This document shows, in pieces, positions 1 to 7,611 of a DNA stretch of 64,000 bases. The position numbers and the translations under genes were made by a program. The notes beneath the pieces were generated by a model, which saw only the letters and a program-made list of their open reading frames with translations, was not told where the DNA came from and did no database searches. Origin of the DNA: Niabella sp. (GTDB lineage: Bacteria; Bacteroidota; Bacteroidia; Chitinophagales; Chitinophagaceae); assembly GCA_017744715.1 (NCBI GenBank), contig JAGIAT010000017.1, positions 54,951 through 118,950 on the forward strand. Reading direction: 5' to 3'. Every line of letters begins with the position of its first letter. Positions within the stretch are counted from its first letter, which is position 1.

Positions 1-2601
1 AAGCGAACATTCCCCAACCAGTCTGTTCAGGTTTTCAGAAGAGATACGCTGGACTTGATCCGGTATGCGGATTCCATAAACTATACCTTGCCCATTGATC
101 CGCTACGAGACAAGGGCGCGTCAAAGATCACCGTTACGGTAGACCCGGAAAATACGATCGAAGAACTCAATGAAGGGAATAATGCTGTAACAAAAGATAT
201 TTATATCTACGAGGACGAGTTGCGCCCGGTGTATCCTTATGACTATGCGATTGTGAACCAAGCCAATTTTAAATTAACAGCGTCCACCGCCAATGCGCTT
301 ACTGCATCCAGAGCTTACCTTATGGAGCTGGATACTACAGCATTGTTCAACTCCCCGGTTAAGGTTGCTCAAACGCAAACCTCTGCTGGCGGTGTTGTAG
401 AGTTTGTACCCGGGGGAAGTTTACAGAATAATACGGTATATTACTGGCGGGTAGCCGCCAAACCGGATAACAGCGATCAACCGCATTGGAACAATTCTTC
501 ATTCCTGTATCTAAACGGAGGCCCTTCCGGTATCAATCAATCCCATTATTACCAGATGCTGAATTCCGATTTTTCTCAGCTGATGATAAAGGAAAATGAT
601 CGTGCTTTGCATTTTGATTCAACCGTAGCCGGTCTTACCACTACAATGGGCTTTTTCCCTTATGCCAGCGCGGCTACCGACATGGAAATGCGGATCAATG
701 ATTTTGCAGTACAGCGGTGGTTGTTAAGCCCTTTTAGCGGTAGCGAAAATGTGAATGATTATACCCTGCGCTTTTATGTGATCGACAACCGGAAAATGAA
801 GGTGTGGGAAAATGTAGACCTGGGCACATCCGGTATGTATGGAAGTGTAAGGCCCACGCCAGCCCAAAGCAATACCATCCCTACGTTCTTCCAGTTTAAA
901 GTGCGTACGGCACAGGAACGGAAAAATGTGATGGATTTTATTGACCTGATCCCGAAAAACTTTTATATCGTAATCACCAGCAGCCCGATGCTTCCGAATG
1001 TCTTACCTTCTGAATGGCTGGCCGATGAATCGGTATACGGAGCCGGCAATACATTATATAATAAGCTGGTGAAAGAGGGCGTTACGGTGCTGGATCAGAT
1101 AAAAACCGATGCTCCGTTTATTATTTTCCTGCAGAAGGGTTCCGGTCGTGCACTGAAACAGGCAGTAGGGGCTGCAAAAGAAGATAAGCTGGTTGAATCC
1201 GTTTCGGTAAAAACCCTGTTTCACGAGGGGAGTTTAGAAACCCCGGTATTGGGTGTTGCAAAAGCCTGGGATAAGCTGATATGGGATGGCAGCAGTTCTG
1301 AAACCGGATCCAAGGATCAGTTGTCGTTTGATATATATGGTGTTACCAACTCGGGCTCTGAAGTGTTATTGAAAACAGTAAACGGGATTGCTTCCAATAA
1401 AACAGCGGATATTTCAGATATAGATGCCCGGCAATACGCAAAGCTCCGGTTAAAGGCAACGATGGCTGATACCGTCGATTACACGCCATATCAACTGAAG
1501 TTACTCCGGTTATTATATACGCCTGTACCTGAAGGTGCCATTGCCCCTAATCTCTTTCTCAATGTGAAAGACACGCTGGAAATTGGAGAACCCTTAAACT
1601 TTGCTGTAGCCTTTAAAAATATCAGCAACAGTAAGTTCGACAGCGTGGCGGTAAAACTGACCATACGGGATAAAAACAATGTGGAAACGATCATTCCTGT
1701 TCCCAATCAAAAAGCCTTATTAGCCGGAGATACCATTAAATTATCGGTTCCGCTGCCTACTAAGAACTTCAGAGGCAGCAACACCTTATTTGTAGACTTT
1801 AATCCCGGGCCGCTGCAGCCGGAGCAATACCCGTTCAACAATTTCCTGTATAAGAATTTCTTTGTTAAAGGTGATTCTACCAGTCCGTATATGGATGTGA
1901 CGTTTGACGGGGTGCATATCCTGAATAAGGATATTGTATCCAGCAAGCCTGATGTATTGGTGAAACTGACGGACGATGCCAAATGGCTGATGTTAGATGA
2001 CCCTGGTCTGATCCAGGTACAACTGTTTGATAAGACCCGCAATAAGACGTATAGTTACAAGGCGGGTACCGATACGCTGCAGTTTACACCCGCAGGCCAG
2101 GGAAGCGGCAACACGGCCACAATGAACTTCAGGCCGCGCCTGGACGATGGCGACTATGAGCTGCAGGTAACTGCAAAAGATAAGAGCGGCAATGATGTAA
2201 GCCAGATCAACTACAAGATCGCATTCCAGGTGATCAACAAGCCGATGATCTCCAATATGCTCAACTATCCCAATCCGTTTACTACCGCCACCGCCTTTGT
2301 ATTTACTTTAACGGGATCCGAGGTTCCGCAAAACATCCGCATACAGATCCTGACAATAACCGGCAAAATCGTTCGGGAGATCACAACGGCTGAGTTGGGC
2401 CCCTTGCGCATCGGGAGAAATATAACCGAATTCCGCTGGGATGGTACTGATCAGTATGGCCAAAAGCTGGGTAATGGTGTGTATCTTTACCGGGTAATTA
2501 CCAATCTTAATGGAAAATCGCTGGAAAAGTACAAGGCCAAGGATGATAACACGGATAAATACTTTAATAAAGGATACGGCAAGATGTACCTGATGCGATA
2601 A
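1..2601 (+). CDS. C-terminal part of a large type IX-secreted surface protein (5' end outside window)
   Basis: The reading frame is open from the first base of the window, so this is the 3' part (867 residues) of a longer protein. The visible start has a CARDB-like beta-sandwich ending in an ENTIEELNEGNN segment. Several Ig/fibronectin-like stretches follow. The last ~100 residues contain NYPNPF and then a FlgD-like domain (GRNITEFRWDGTDQYGQKLGNG), the form seen just before the end of many type IX-secreted Bacteroidota proteins, including C25 (gingipain/PorU-like) peptidases. No catalytic residues lie in the visible part, so the peptidase assignment is inference; a cell-surface location is well supported. 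The next gene follows within 50 bp on the same strand. Confidence 0.75.
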   Translation, partial: KRTFPNQSVQVFRRDTLDLIRYADSINYTLPIDPLRDKGASKITVTVDPENTIEELNEGNNAVTKDIYIYEDELRPVYPYDYAIVNQANFKLTASTANALTASRAYLMELDTTALFNSPVKVAQTQTSAGGVVEFVPGGSLQNNTVYYWRVAAKPDNSDQPHWNNSSFLYLNGGPSGINQSHYYQMLNSDFSQLMIKENDRALHFDSTVAGLTTTMGFFPYASAATDMEMRINDFAVQRWLLSPFSGSENVNDYTLRFYVIDNRKMKVWENVDLGTSGMYGSVRPTPAQSNTIPTFFQFKVRTAQERKNVMDFIDLIPKNFYIVITSSPMLPNVLPSEWLADESVYGAGNTLYNKLVKEGVTVLDQIKTDAPFIIFLQKGSGRALKQAVGAAKEDKLVESVSVKTLFHEGSLETPVLGVAKAWDKLIWDGSSSETGSKDQLSFDIYGVTNSGSEVLLKTVNGIASNKTADISDIDARQYAKLRLKATMADTVDYTPYQLKLLRLLYTPVPEGAIAPNLFLNVKDTLEIGEPLNFAVAFKNISNSKFDSVAVKLTIRDKNNVETIIPVPNQKALLAGDTIKLSVPLPTKNFRGSNTLFVDFNPGPLQPEQYPFNNFLYKNFFVKGDSTSPYMDVTFDGVHILNKDIVSSKPDVLVKLTDDAKWLMLDDPGLIQVQLFDKTRNKTYSYKAGTDTLQFTPAGQGSGNTATMNFRPRLDDGDYELQVTAKDKSGNDVSQINYKIAFQVINKPMISNMLNYPNPFTTATAFVFTLTGSEVPQNIRIQILTITGKIVREITTAELGPLRIGRNITEFRWDGTDQYGQKLGNGVYLYRVITNLNGKSLEKYKAKDDNTDKYFNKGYGKMYLMR

Positions 2602-2646
2602 ACGACTATACCATGGTGTGGAAATGTGTTTATAAAGTTTGCCTGG

Positions 2647-3645
2647 ATGGAAATCTCTGAAAACCGGTTTGCCAATTCATTCGATTTTTTGAGGTTATTA
2701 GGCGCAATTGGAATCATTTATGTGCATTCTTATGATCTGTTGCGCAAGGATAAGCTGGAGATAACGGTTGTCATACTTGCCATTTTTTTTACGGTAAGCG
2801 GTTATTTTATTGCCGGAAGCGCAGAAAAATCGAGCTCTTTAAAAAAATATTTATGGAAGCGGTTGCTTCGAATTCAGCCGCTCTTAGCTGTTGTATGTTT
2901 TTTGTCGGTGCTGGTGATTGGCCCGCTGTTTACCGAATGGCCGGTAAGGGATTATTTTAAAAGCGGAAACTCCTGGTCGTATCTGCGAACCATTTTGCCC
3001 GTATTTGGAATACAGTTTTATTTACCCGGTGTTTTTCAGCATAACATCGGGGAGCGGGGGGTAAACGGTTCGTTATGGACGCTGATCATTGAAGAGCGGG
3101 TTTATCTTGCTATGGGATTGTTGTTTCTGGTGCAGCGCAGCCGGAAACAGTGGCTCGTTGGATTTGTGGCGGTGTTAAACCTCCTGTACCTGCTCAATTA
3201 TTACAGGGTAGCGGGCCTCCAACTGAACGTATTGGATAACTATGCCACGCAGTACTATCTGCTCTTTTTTAACGGGGCCTTATGTTATTTTCTGAAGATC
3301 CCATTCGGCCGGATCAATAACTGGATAACGGTGTTGGCTGTTGCCATTGTGTACTTTCTTTTCCGCTATACCATCGTTGCTACATTATTTATATTGCCTT
3401 TCCTCATCCTGCTGATCGGAAGCCGGAAAACGGTATTTTCCGGAACGGCCAAAAAGGGCGATATCACGTACGGGTTATACGTGTTATCTTTTCCCGTTCA
3501 GCAAATGCTGATTCACCTGTCCGAGAACCGCATCCAGCCACCTGTATTGTTTGTAAGCACCCTGGTCATTTGTACGCCGCTGGCATATCTTTCCTGGCAT
3601 TGCCTGGAGAAGCGGTTTTTAAAGCTGCGGTATCTTGTTTCGTAA
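2647..3645 (+). CDS. Acyltransferase 3 family membrane protein (OafA/YrhL-like)
   Basis: A 332-residue integral membrane protein with about ten hydrophobic segments. The N-terminus reads NSFDFLRLLGAIGIIYVHSYDLL, the typical first helix of acyltransferase family 3, with the motif histidine in that helix. An R-x-x-R-I-Q-P segment near residue 75 and a GSLWTLIIEE segment near residue 140 also fit the family. Such enzymes move acyl groups onto surface sugars such as O-antigen or exopolysaccharide; the substrate here is unknown. I chose the ATG at 2647 because family members begin shortly before this helix; an in-frame GTG at 2626 is possible. The 3' end overlaps the convergent riboflavin synthase gene by 27 bp. 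Confidence 0.85.
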   Translation: MEISENRFANSFDFLRLLGAIGIIYVHSYDLLRKDKLEITVVILAIFFTVSGYFIAGSAEKSSSLKKYLWKRLLRIQPLLAVVCFLSVLVIGPLFTEWPVRDYFKSGNSWSYLRTILPVFGIQFYLPGVFQHNIGERGVNGSLWTLIIEERVYLAMGLLFLVQRSRKQWLVGFVAVLNLLYLLNYYRVAGLQLNVLDNYATQYYLLFFNGALCYFLKIPFGRINNWITVLAVAIVYFLFRYTIVATLFILPFLILLIGSRKTVFSGTAKKGDITYGLYVLSFPVQQMLIHLSENRIQPPVLFVSTLVICTPLAYLSWHCLEKRFLKLRYLVS

Positions 3646-4233
3646 TGCCGCCGGGCCTAACTGTCTTAAAACATATTTCCCGATCACATCAAATTCCAGG
3701 TTAACGATGCTGCCGGTTTCAATCTGGCGCATATTGGTATGGCTGATGGTGTAGGGGATGATGGCTACTGTAAATGCCGTTTCGGTTACATCAAAAACGG
3801 TCAGGCTGATGCCGTTTAAACTGATGGATCCTTTTTCAATCACCAACGGCGCAAATTTCGGATCGAATGCAAATGTATATTCGGTACTGCCTTCTTTTGA
3901 AACGATTTTTTGGCAAACCGCCGTTCCGTCTACGTGTCCCTGCACAATATGCCCGTCTAACCGGCCATTCATCACCATGCAGCGTTCGAGGTTTACCAAT
4001 GTTCCGGGCTGCCAGCTGCCCAGATTGCTTACGTCCAGTGTTTCAGCTATAGCCGTTACCTGGTGCCGGTTTTCCTGAATGGCTTCCACGGTTAAGCAAA
4101 CACCATTATGACTGATACTTTGATCCTCTTTTAGTTCCTTCGAAACCGGACTTTCTACCCAAAACGTGATGTTGGAGCCTGCTTCCTGCCGGGAAATTAC
4201 CGTTCCCATTGCTTCTATAATCCCTGTAAACAT
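3619..4233 (-). CDS. ribE: Riboflavin synthase, alpha chain
   Basis: Catalyses dismutation of two 6,7-dimethyl-8-ribityllumazine molecules to riboflavin, the last step of vitamin B2 synthesis, in the cytoplasm. The 204-residue length is standard. It begins with the diagnostic MFTGIIE and has two homologous lumazine-binding beta-barrel repeats (about residues 1-97 and 98-195). Both carry the family signatures: NGVCLTV in repeat 1 and NGISLTV in repeat 2, plus GHIVQGHVDG at the junction. It is convergent with the acyltransferase and divergent from rpsU. No other rib gene is nearby, so it is a stand-alone copy. Confidence 0.96.
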   Translation of the reverse strand: MFTGIIEAMGTVISRQEAGSNITFWVESPVSKELKEDQSISHNGVCLTVEAIQENRHQVTAIAETLDVSNLGSWQPGTLVNLERCMVMNGRLDGHIVQGHVDGTAVCQKIVSKEGSTEYTFAFDPKFAPLVIEKGSISLNGISLTVFDVTETAFTVAIIPYTISHTNMRQIETGSIVNLEFDVIGKYVLRQLGPAALRNKIPQL

Positions 4234-4284
4234 GCATCAAATTTCCGGTAAGAAATTGAAAATTCAGGTATTTGGTGTTTGAAA

Positions 4285-4315
4285 TTTGGTATTTTATTTT
4301 TTTTGTTTATCTTTG
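4285..4315 (+). promoter_or_regulatory. Predicted rpsU promoter of Bacteroidota type
   Basis: A TTTG at 4285-4288 and a TATCTTTG at 4308-4315 match the Bacteroidota -33 (TTTG) and -7 (TAnnTTTG) elements with a 19-bp spacer. Transcription would start near 4322, about 49 nt before the rpsU start codon. Confidence 0.65.
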
Positions 4316-4350
4316 CATCCCGATAATTAAGGTCGGAATTAAAAATTGCC

Positions 4351-4359
4351 AAAGGAGGT
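4351..4359 (+). promoter_or_regulatory. Extended Shine-Dalgarno sequence of rpsU
   Basis: AAAGGAGGT is a full 9-nt complement of the canonical 16S rRNA 3' tail and lies 11 nt before the rpsU ATG. Strong Shine-Dalgarno sequences are rare in Bacteroidota, whose ribosomes normally hide the anti-Shine-Dalgarno tail with the help of protein bS21, the product of this gene. The site fits an autogenous control in which ribosomes short of bS21 favour the rpsU message. Confidence 0.85.
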
Positions 4360-4370
4360 ATAAAATATTT

Positions 4371-4568
4371 ATGTTAATCATTGATTCTAAAGACTGCGAA
4401 AACATTGACAAGGCTTTAAAGAAGTATAAGAAGAAATTTGAAAAGTCTAAAACATTGTTGCAATTGCGTGAGCGTCAGCATTTTACGAAGCCTTCGGTGA
4501 AGAGCCGCGGACAACGTTTGAAAGCAATTTACAAGCAGCAGATCGCAAGTGGTAAAATAGAATTATAA
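4371..4568 (+). CDS. rpsU: 30S ribosomal protein bS21
   Basis: A 65-residue lysine/arginine-rich protein. It has the family pattern: an N-terminal half with ENIDKALKKYKKKFEKS, then LLQLRERQHFTKPSVKSRGQRLKA. It binds the 30S platform next to the 16S 3' end. The start at 4371 is fixed by the strong Shine-Dalgarno 11 nt upstream; an in-frame extension to 4272 would run through the promoter and is rejected. It is followed by a strong terminator and then directly by the xer gene, the usual Bacteroidota order rpsU-xer-hpf. Confidence 0.96.
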   Translation: MLIIDSKDCENIDKALKKYKKKFEKSKTLLQLRERQHFTKPSVKSRGQRLKAIYKQQIASGKIEL

Positions 4569-4595
4569 AATATTTTATATTTTATATAATATTGT

Positions 4596-4624
4596 AACCT
4601 CAAGTACTTACTTGAGGTTTTTTT
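4596..4624 (+). terminator. Rho-independent terminator after rpsU, abutting the next start codon
   Basis: AACCTCAAG (4596-4604) pairs with CTTGAGGTT (4611-4619) around a 6-nt loop, followed by a T tract to 4624. The T tract ends directly at the ATG (4625) of the recombinase gene, so read-through transcripts would have no free leader after the hairpin. Confidence 0.9.
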
Positions 4625-5530
4625 ATGCCTGAACGTATCGTTGATCATATTGAGCCCTTTGTCAGCTACCTGAGATTTGAAAAAAGGTATTCCCAACATA
4701 CGATAACAGCCTATACAACGGATCTGCAGGAGTTTTGCGATTTTATTGAAACCCTTTACGGCAATGCATCGCTGTGCGACGTATCGTATACGTTTATCCG
4801 CAGCTGGCTGGCCCGGCTGATGGAGCAGGGGATCAGTGCCCGGAGCATCAACCGTAAGATCTCCACCCTGAAGTCGTTTTTTAAGTATCATATCAAAATG
4901 GAAACCATCGGGGAGAATCCGATGTTCAAGGTAATTGCTCCCAAAGCCAGTAAACGGCTTCCGGCCTTTGTAAATGAAGCCGATATGAAGGAGCTGCATA
5001 CGACACTTGCTCAATCTACGGAAGACTGGAAAAGTTTGAACGCAAAGATGCTGATCGGGCTTTTTTATGGTACCGGGATGCGGTTAAGCGAACTGATCCA
5101 GCTGAAGGGAGCGCAGGTTGACCGGTCCCGGAAACAGGTAAAGGTACTGGGAAAGGGAAATAAAGAACGGGTGCTGCCGCTGAGCCCGGCATTGATAGAC
5201 CTGGTACAGGAATATGAAGCGCTGAAGCGGGAGCAATTTACAAGCCTGCCGGATGAACTGCTGGTTACAGAAAAAGGCAAAAAACTCTATCCGAAATATG
5301 CCTACCTCCTGGTAAAACAATACCTGTCTGCCATCCCAACGCTCGACAAAAAAAGCCCGCACGTGCTCCGGCACAGTTTTGCTACGCATCTTATGAACAA
5401 CGGCGCCGAAATTAACGCTGTAAAGGAACTGCTGGGGCATGCGAGTCTTGCCGCTACCCAGGTGTACACGCATAATTCTATTGAAAAACTAAAGGACGAA
5501 TACCGTAAAGCCCATCCCAAGGCCCGGTAA
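4625..5530 (+). CDS. Tyrosine recombinase, XerC/XerD type
   Basis: A 301-residue site-specific recombinase, expected to act with a partner at dif to resolve chromosome dimers. The N-terminal SAM-like core-binding domain (about 1-105) contains EKRYSQHTITAY. The catalytic domain holds all six expected residues: R153 (GTGMRLSEL), K177 (GKGNKER), H246 and R249 (HVLRHSF), H272 (LGHAS) and the nucleophile Y281 (VYTH). The start at 4625 fits the family N-terminus exactly. Position between rpsU and hpf is the conserved chromosomal place of the Bacteroidota Xer protein, which argues against a phage or integron integrase. Whether it is the XerC or XerD partner cannot be told from this sequence alone. 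Confidence 0.92.
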   Translation: MPERIVDHIEPFVSYLRFEKRYSQHTITAYTTDLQEFCDFIETLYGNASLCDVSYTFIRSWLARLMEQGISARSINRKISTLKSFFKYHIKMETIGENPMFKVIAPKASKRLPAFVNEADMKELHTTLAQSTEDWKSLNAKMLIGLFYGTGMRLSELIQLKGAQVDRSRKQVKVLGKGNKERVLPLSPALIDLVQEYEALKREQFTSLPDELLVTEKGKKLYPKYAYLLVKQYLSAIPTLDKKSPHVLRHSFATHLMNNGAEINAVKELLGHASLAATQVYTHNSIEKLKDEYRKAHPKAR

Positions 5531-5578
5531 AACAGATGGTAATCGTTATGTAAATTCTCCTAAAAATTAGCATTTAAT

Positions 5579-5611
5579 TTTGGGAATCGAGTTGTTTTTT
5601 ATTTAACTTTA
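5579..5611 (+). promoter_or_regulatory. Possible promoter of hpf
   Basis: TTTG at 5579-5582 and TAACTTTA at 5604-5611 resemble the -33 and -7 elements with a 21-bp spacer. The last base of the -7 box differs from consensus. It lies 64 bp before hpf. Confidence 0.4.
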
Positions 5612-5675
5612 GACTGAAGGACAGAAGGTCTTTGAAATAGGAAATATCGATTATTCACTTTTAAATTCAACTATC

Positions 5676-5975
5676 ATGAATGTGAACATTCAAACAGTTA
5701 ATTTTAACGCAGACAGGAAGTTGATTGAGGCTATCAATCACAAAATGGACAAATTAGCTACCTTTCACGATCGCATCATTGGTACAGACGTCTACCTGAA
5801 ACTGGACAATATCGTGCACAATATCAAGGATAAGATAGTAGAAATCAGGGTGCAGGTACCCAGGCATAGTTTTTTTGTAAAAACCACCAGTAAATCTTTT
5901 GAAGAATCGTTTGAAAATGCGTTTGATTCCCTGGTTAACCAGGTAAAACGGCGTAAAGAAAAAATGATTGCATAA
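5676..5975 (+). CDS. hpf: Ribosome hibernation promoting factor, short form (HPF/RaiA family)
   Basis: A 99-residue protein of the S30AE family that binds the 30S decoding region in stationary phase and stores ribosomes in an inactive form. The fold signature is visible: a beta strand MNVNIQTVNFNAD, helix KLIEAINHKMDKLATF, paired strands containing TDVYLKL and KIVEIRVQVP, and a second helix SFEESFENAFDSLVNQVKRRKEK with the basic face that contacts rRNA. It lacks the C-terminal dimerisation domain of long HPF. It sits 145 bp after xer and ends before a strong terminator. Confidence 0.93.
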   Translation: MNVNIQTVNFNADRKLIEAINHKMDKLATFHDRIIGTDVYLKLDNIVHNIKDKIVEIRVQVPRHSFFVKTTSKSFEESFENAFDSLVNQVKRRKEKMIA

Positions 5976-6028
5976 ACCCACACATAACGCATAAAAGAAA
6001 AAATAATTTTAATTATCTATATGATTTT

Positions 6029-6064
6029 GTCCCGCCCGGTCATCCGGTGCGGGACTTTTTTTTT
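6029..6064 (+). terminator. Terminator after hpf
   Basis: GTCCCGC (6029-6035) pairs with GCGGGAC (6049-6055), extended by an inner CCGG/CCGG pair, followed by a run of nine T. Confidence 0.92.
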
Positions 6065-6125
6065 GAAGCAAGGCCTGCCAGCACGAGCGGCGCCGATACC
6101 GGCTGGAAGGTGAGCACTAAAAAGA

Positions 6126-6150
6126 ATGCTAAACTGCGCATTTTTAGCAT
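6126..6150. repeat. Small inverted repeat in intergenic space
   Basis: ATGCTAAA (6126-6133) and TTTAGCAT (6143-6150) form a perfect 8-bp inverted repeat about 100 bp before the lipoprotein gene. It could be an operator or a weak hairpin; nothing else supports a role. Confidence 0.35.
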
Positions 6151-6247
6151 GTTGAATGTTGTTTTTAGGCTTCTTTATCAGAGTTTGGCACAGTTTTCTA
6201 TATAATCAAAATAGATTTTTAATTCGGACTTTTAAAACGTATCTATT

Positions 6248-6796
6248 ATGATGAAAAGAATAATGCCTTTTGCTGTAATTGCAATCATGATTTTGGTTGT
6301 TGCATGCCGCAATACGAAGAAAGAAGACAATGCCGGCGCGATACCGGTGCAGGACACGTTGGGATTAGCAGAATACCAAAAGTGGAAAATGGAAAATGAA
6401 GTACGGAACCGCTTGCAGCAGGAACAGCAACTGGAAAATGCTGGTGCCGTAGCCCCTGCAGCAACCTCACGTTCTTCTGCTTCCTCCTCCCGGAGCAGTT
6501 CCAGAAGCAGCAGTAGCAGAGGTACCACTTACCGGAGTGGCGGTAACGGGGGAGATTATTCTTCCGGCTCTTCCGGTACAGTAGCCCAGGCTCCGGCTCC
6601 TCAAAGAAAGAAAGGAATGAGCCATACGGCTAAAGGAGCCATAGTGGGAGCCGCTTCCGGTGCCATAATCGGTGCTGTAGCGAACCGGAAAAACCGCCTG
6701 GGCGGTGGTGTGGTTGGTGGTGTTATTGGTGCTGCTACCGGTGCAGGTGTAGGTGCCATTGTAGACAAGAAACAACGCCAGCGCGACGGCTATTAA
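6248..6796 (+). CDS. Lipoprotein with serine-rich linker and glycine-zipper domain
   Basis: A 182-residue predicted lipoprotein of unknown function. The N-terminus MMKRIMPFAVIAIMILVVAC is an SPII signal with the lipid cysteine at 20. A charged helix (about 35-65) and a Ser/Arg-rich low-complexity linker (about 73-112) follow. The C-terminal part from about 125 has repeated small-residue helices (GAIVGAASGAIIGAVA and GGGVVGGVIGAATGAGVGAIV), a glycine-zipper hairpin like that of the 17-kDa surface antigen/YMGG families. Such zippers insert in or associate with membranes, so an envelope-structural role is plausible. It ends at a terminator and is monocistronic. Confidence 0.8.
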   Translation: MMKRIMPFAVIAIMILVVACRNTKKEDNAGAIPVQDTLGLAEYQKWKMENEVRNRLQQEQQLENAGAVAPAATSRSSASSSRSSSRSSSSRGTTYRSGGNGGDYSSGSSGTVAQAPAPQRKKGMSHTAKGAIVGAASGAIIGAVANRKNRLGGGVVGGVIGAATGAGVGAIVDKKQRQRDGY

Positions 6797-6815
6797 CAGC
6801 GTAACAAAATAGCAT

Positions 6816-6844
6816 AACGGTCCGGTAATATCGGGCCGTTTTTT
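6816..6844 (+). terminator. Terminator after the glycine-zipper lipoprotein gene
   Basis: AACGGTCCG (6816-6824) pairs with CGGGCCGTT (6832-6840) with one T:G wobble, and is followed by a T run. Confidence 0.85.
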
Positions 6845-6913
6845 AATAACGGAAGAGCATCTTTGTAAAAGATTTGTTTTATACAAATGATTTAAAATTT
6901 AATACCTTTAATT

Positions 6914-7498
6914 ATGAAAAAAACATTAGGGATCGTATTGGGCGTTGCCCTGCTGGCCGCCTGTAACAGTTCTGAAAATCAATCTGCCGAAGTTACAACG
7001 GATTCATCGGGCAGTGCTGTGGTAACCGTGGACACCAATGTGGTAGCACCACCTGTAACTGTTCAGTATACAGAAGGTGATGTAATGCTGAAGGAGGGAA
7101 AGACCTATGTGTATACCAATGGAAACTGGGTGGTTGCAGAAAAAGAAATCAAGCTGGATAACGGAATTGTTATCGCCCCAAATGGTGAGGTAAAAAGCAA
7201 GGACGGCAAAGTAGTGGTGTTGGAAGAAGGGGCATATGTGAACAAATCCGGTAATTTCTTTGATCGTACAGGTAATGCCATTGAAAATGCCTGGGATAAA
7301 ACCAAAGAAGGCGTAACCAAAGGCGCCGAAGCTACCAAGGATGCGGCACAGAAAGCAGCCAGTGCAACAAAAGAAGGGGTTGAAAAAGGAGTAGAGGCTA
7401 CGAAGGACGCGGCACATAAAACCGGAGAGGCCATTAAGAAGGGTGCACAGAAAGTGGGCGACAAAACAAAAGAAATTGTAGAAGATATTAAAAAATAG
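6914..7498 (+). CDS. Lipoprotein with DUF6799-like region and LEA-like 11-residue repeats
   Basis: A 194-residue lipoprotein (MKKTLGIVLGVALLAAC, lipid cysteine 17). Residues about 55-120 form a short beta-rich region (GDVMLKEGKTYVYTNG then LDNGIVIAPNGEVKSKDGKV) resembling the small DUF6799 domains of Bacteroidota. From about 125 to the end there is an amphipathic repeat with an ~11-residue period (TKEGVTKGAEATKDAAQKA, TKEGVEKGVEATKDAAHK) like group-3 LEA proteins and YtxH-type stress proteins. A protective or envelope-stress role is inference. It follows another small lipoprotein gene but has its own terminator on each side, so it is probably transcribed alone. Confidence 0.8.
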   Translation: MKKTLGIVLGVALLAACNSSENQSAEVTTDSSGSAVVTVDTNVVAPPVTVQYTEGDVMLKEGKTYVYTNGNWVVAEKEIKLDNGIVIAPNGEVKSKDGKVVVLEEGAYVNKSGNFFDRTGNAIENAWDKTKEGVTKGAEATKDAAQKAASATKEGVEKGVEATKDAAHKTGEAIKKGAQKVGDKTKEIVEDIKK

Positions 7499-7532
7499 AA
7501 AGGAAGATCTTTTCGATTATGTTTTGATGAAA

Positions 7533-7561
7533 GGGGCCGGACAACCGGCCCCTGTTTTTTT
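7533..7561 (+). terminator. Terminator after the LEA-like lipoprotein gene
   Basis: GGGGCCGG (7533-7540) pairs with CCGGCCCC (7545-7552) around a 4-nt loop, followed by TG and seven T. Confidence 0.93.
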
Positions 7562-7611
7562 GATTCCTATCGAAGTCAGGATCCTTACTGTTGAGCTATT
7601 ACCGCGAAGTG

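Noticed and set aside
6184..6206. Sigma-70-like TTGGCA and TATAAT before the glycine-zipper lipoprotein gene
   Set aside because: The two boxes are only about ten bases apart, far too close, and enterobacterial-type promoters are not expected in Bacteroidota.
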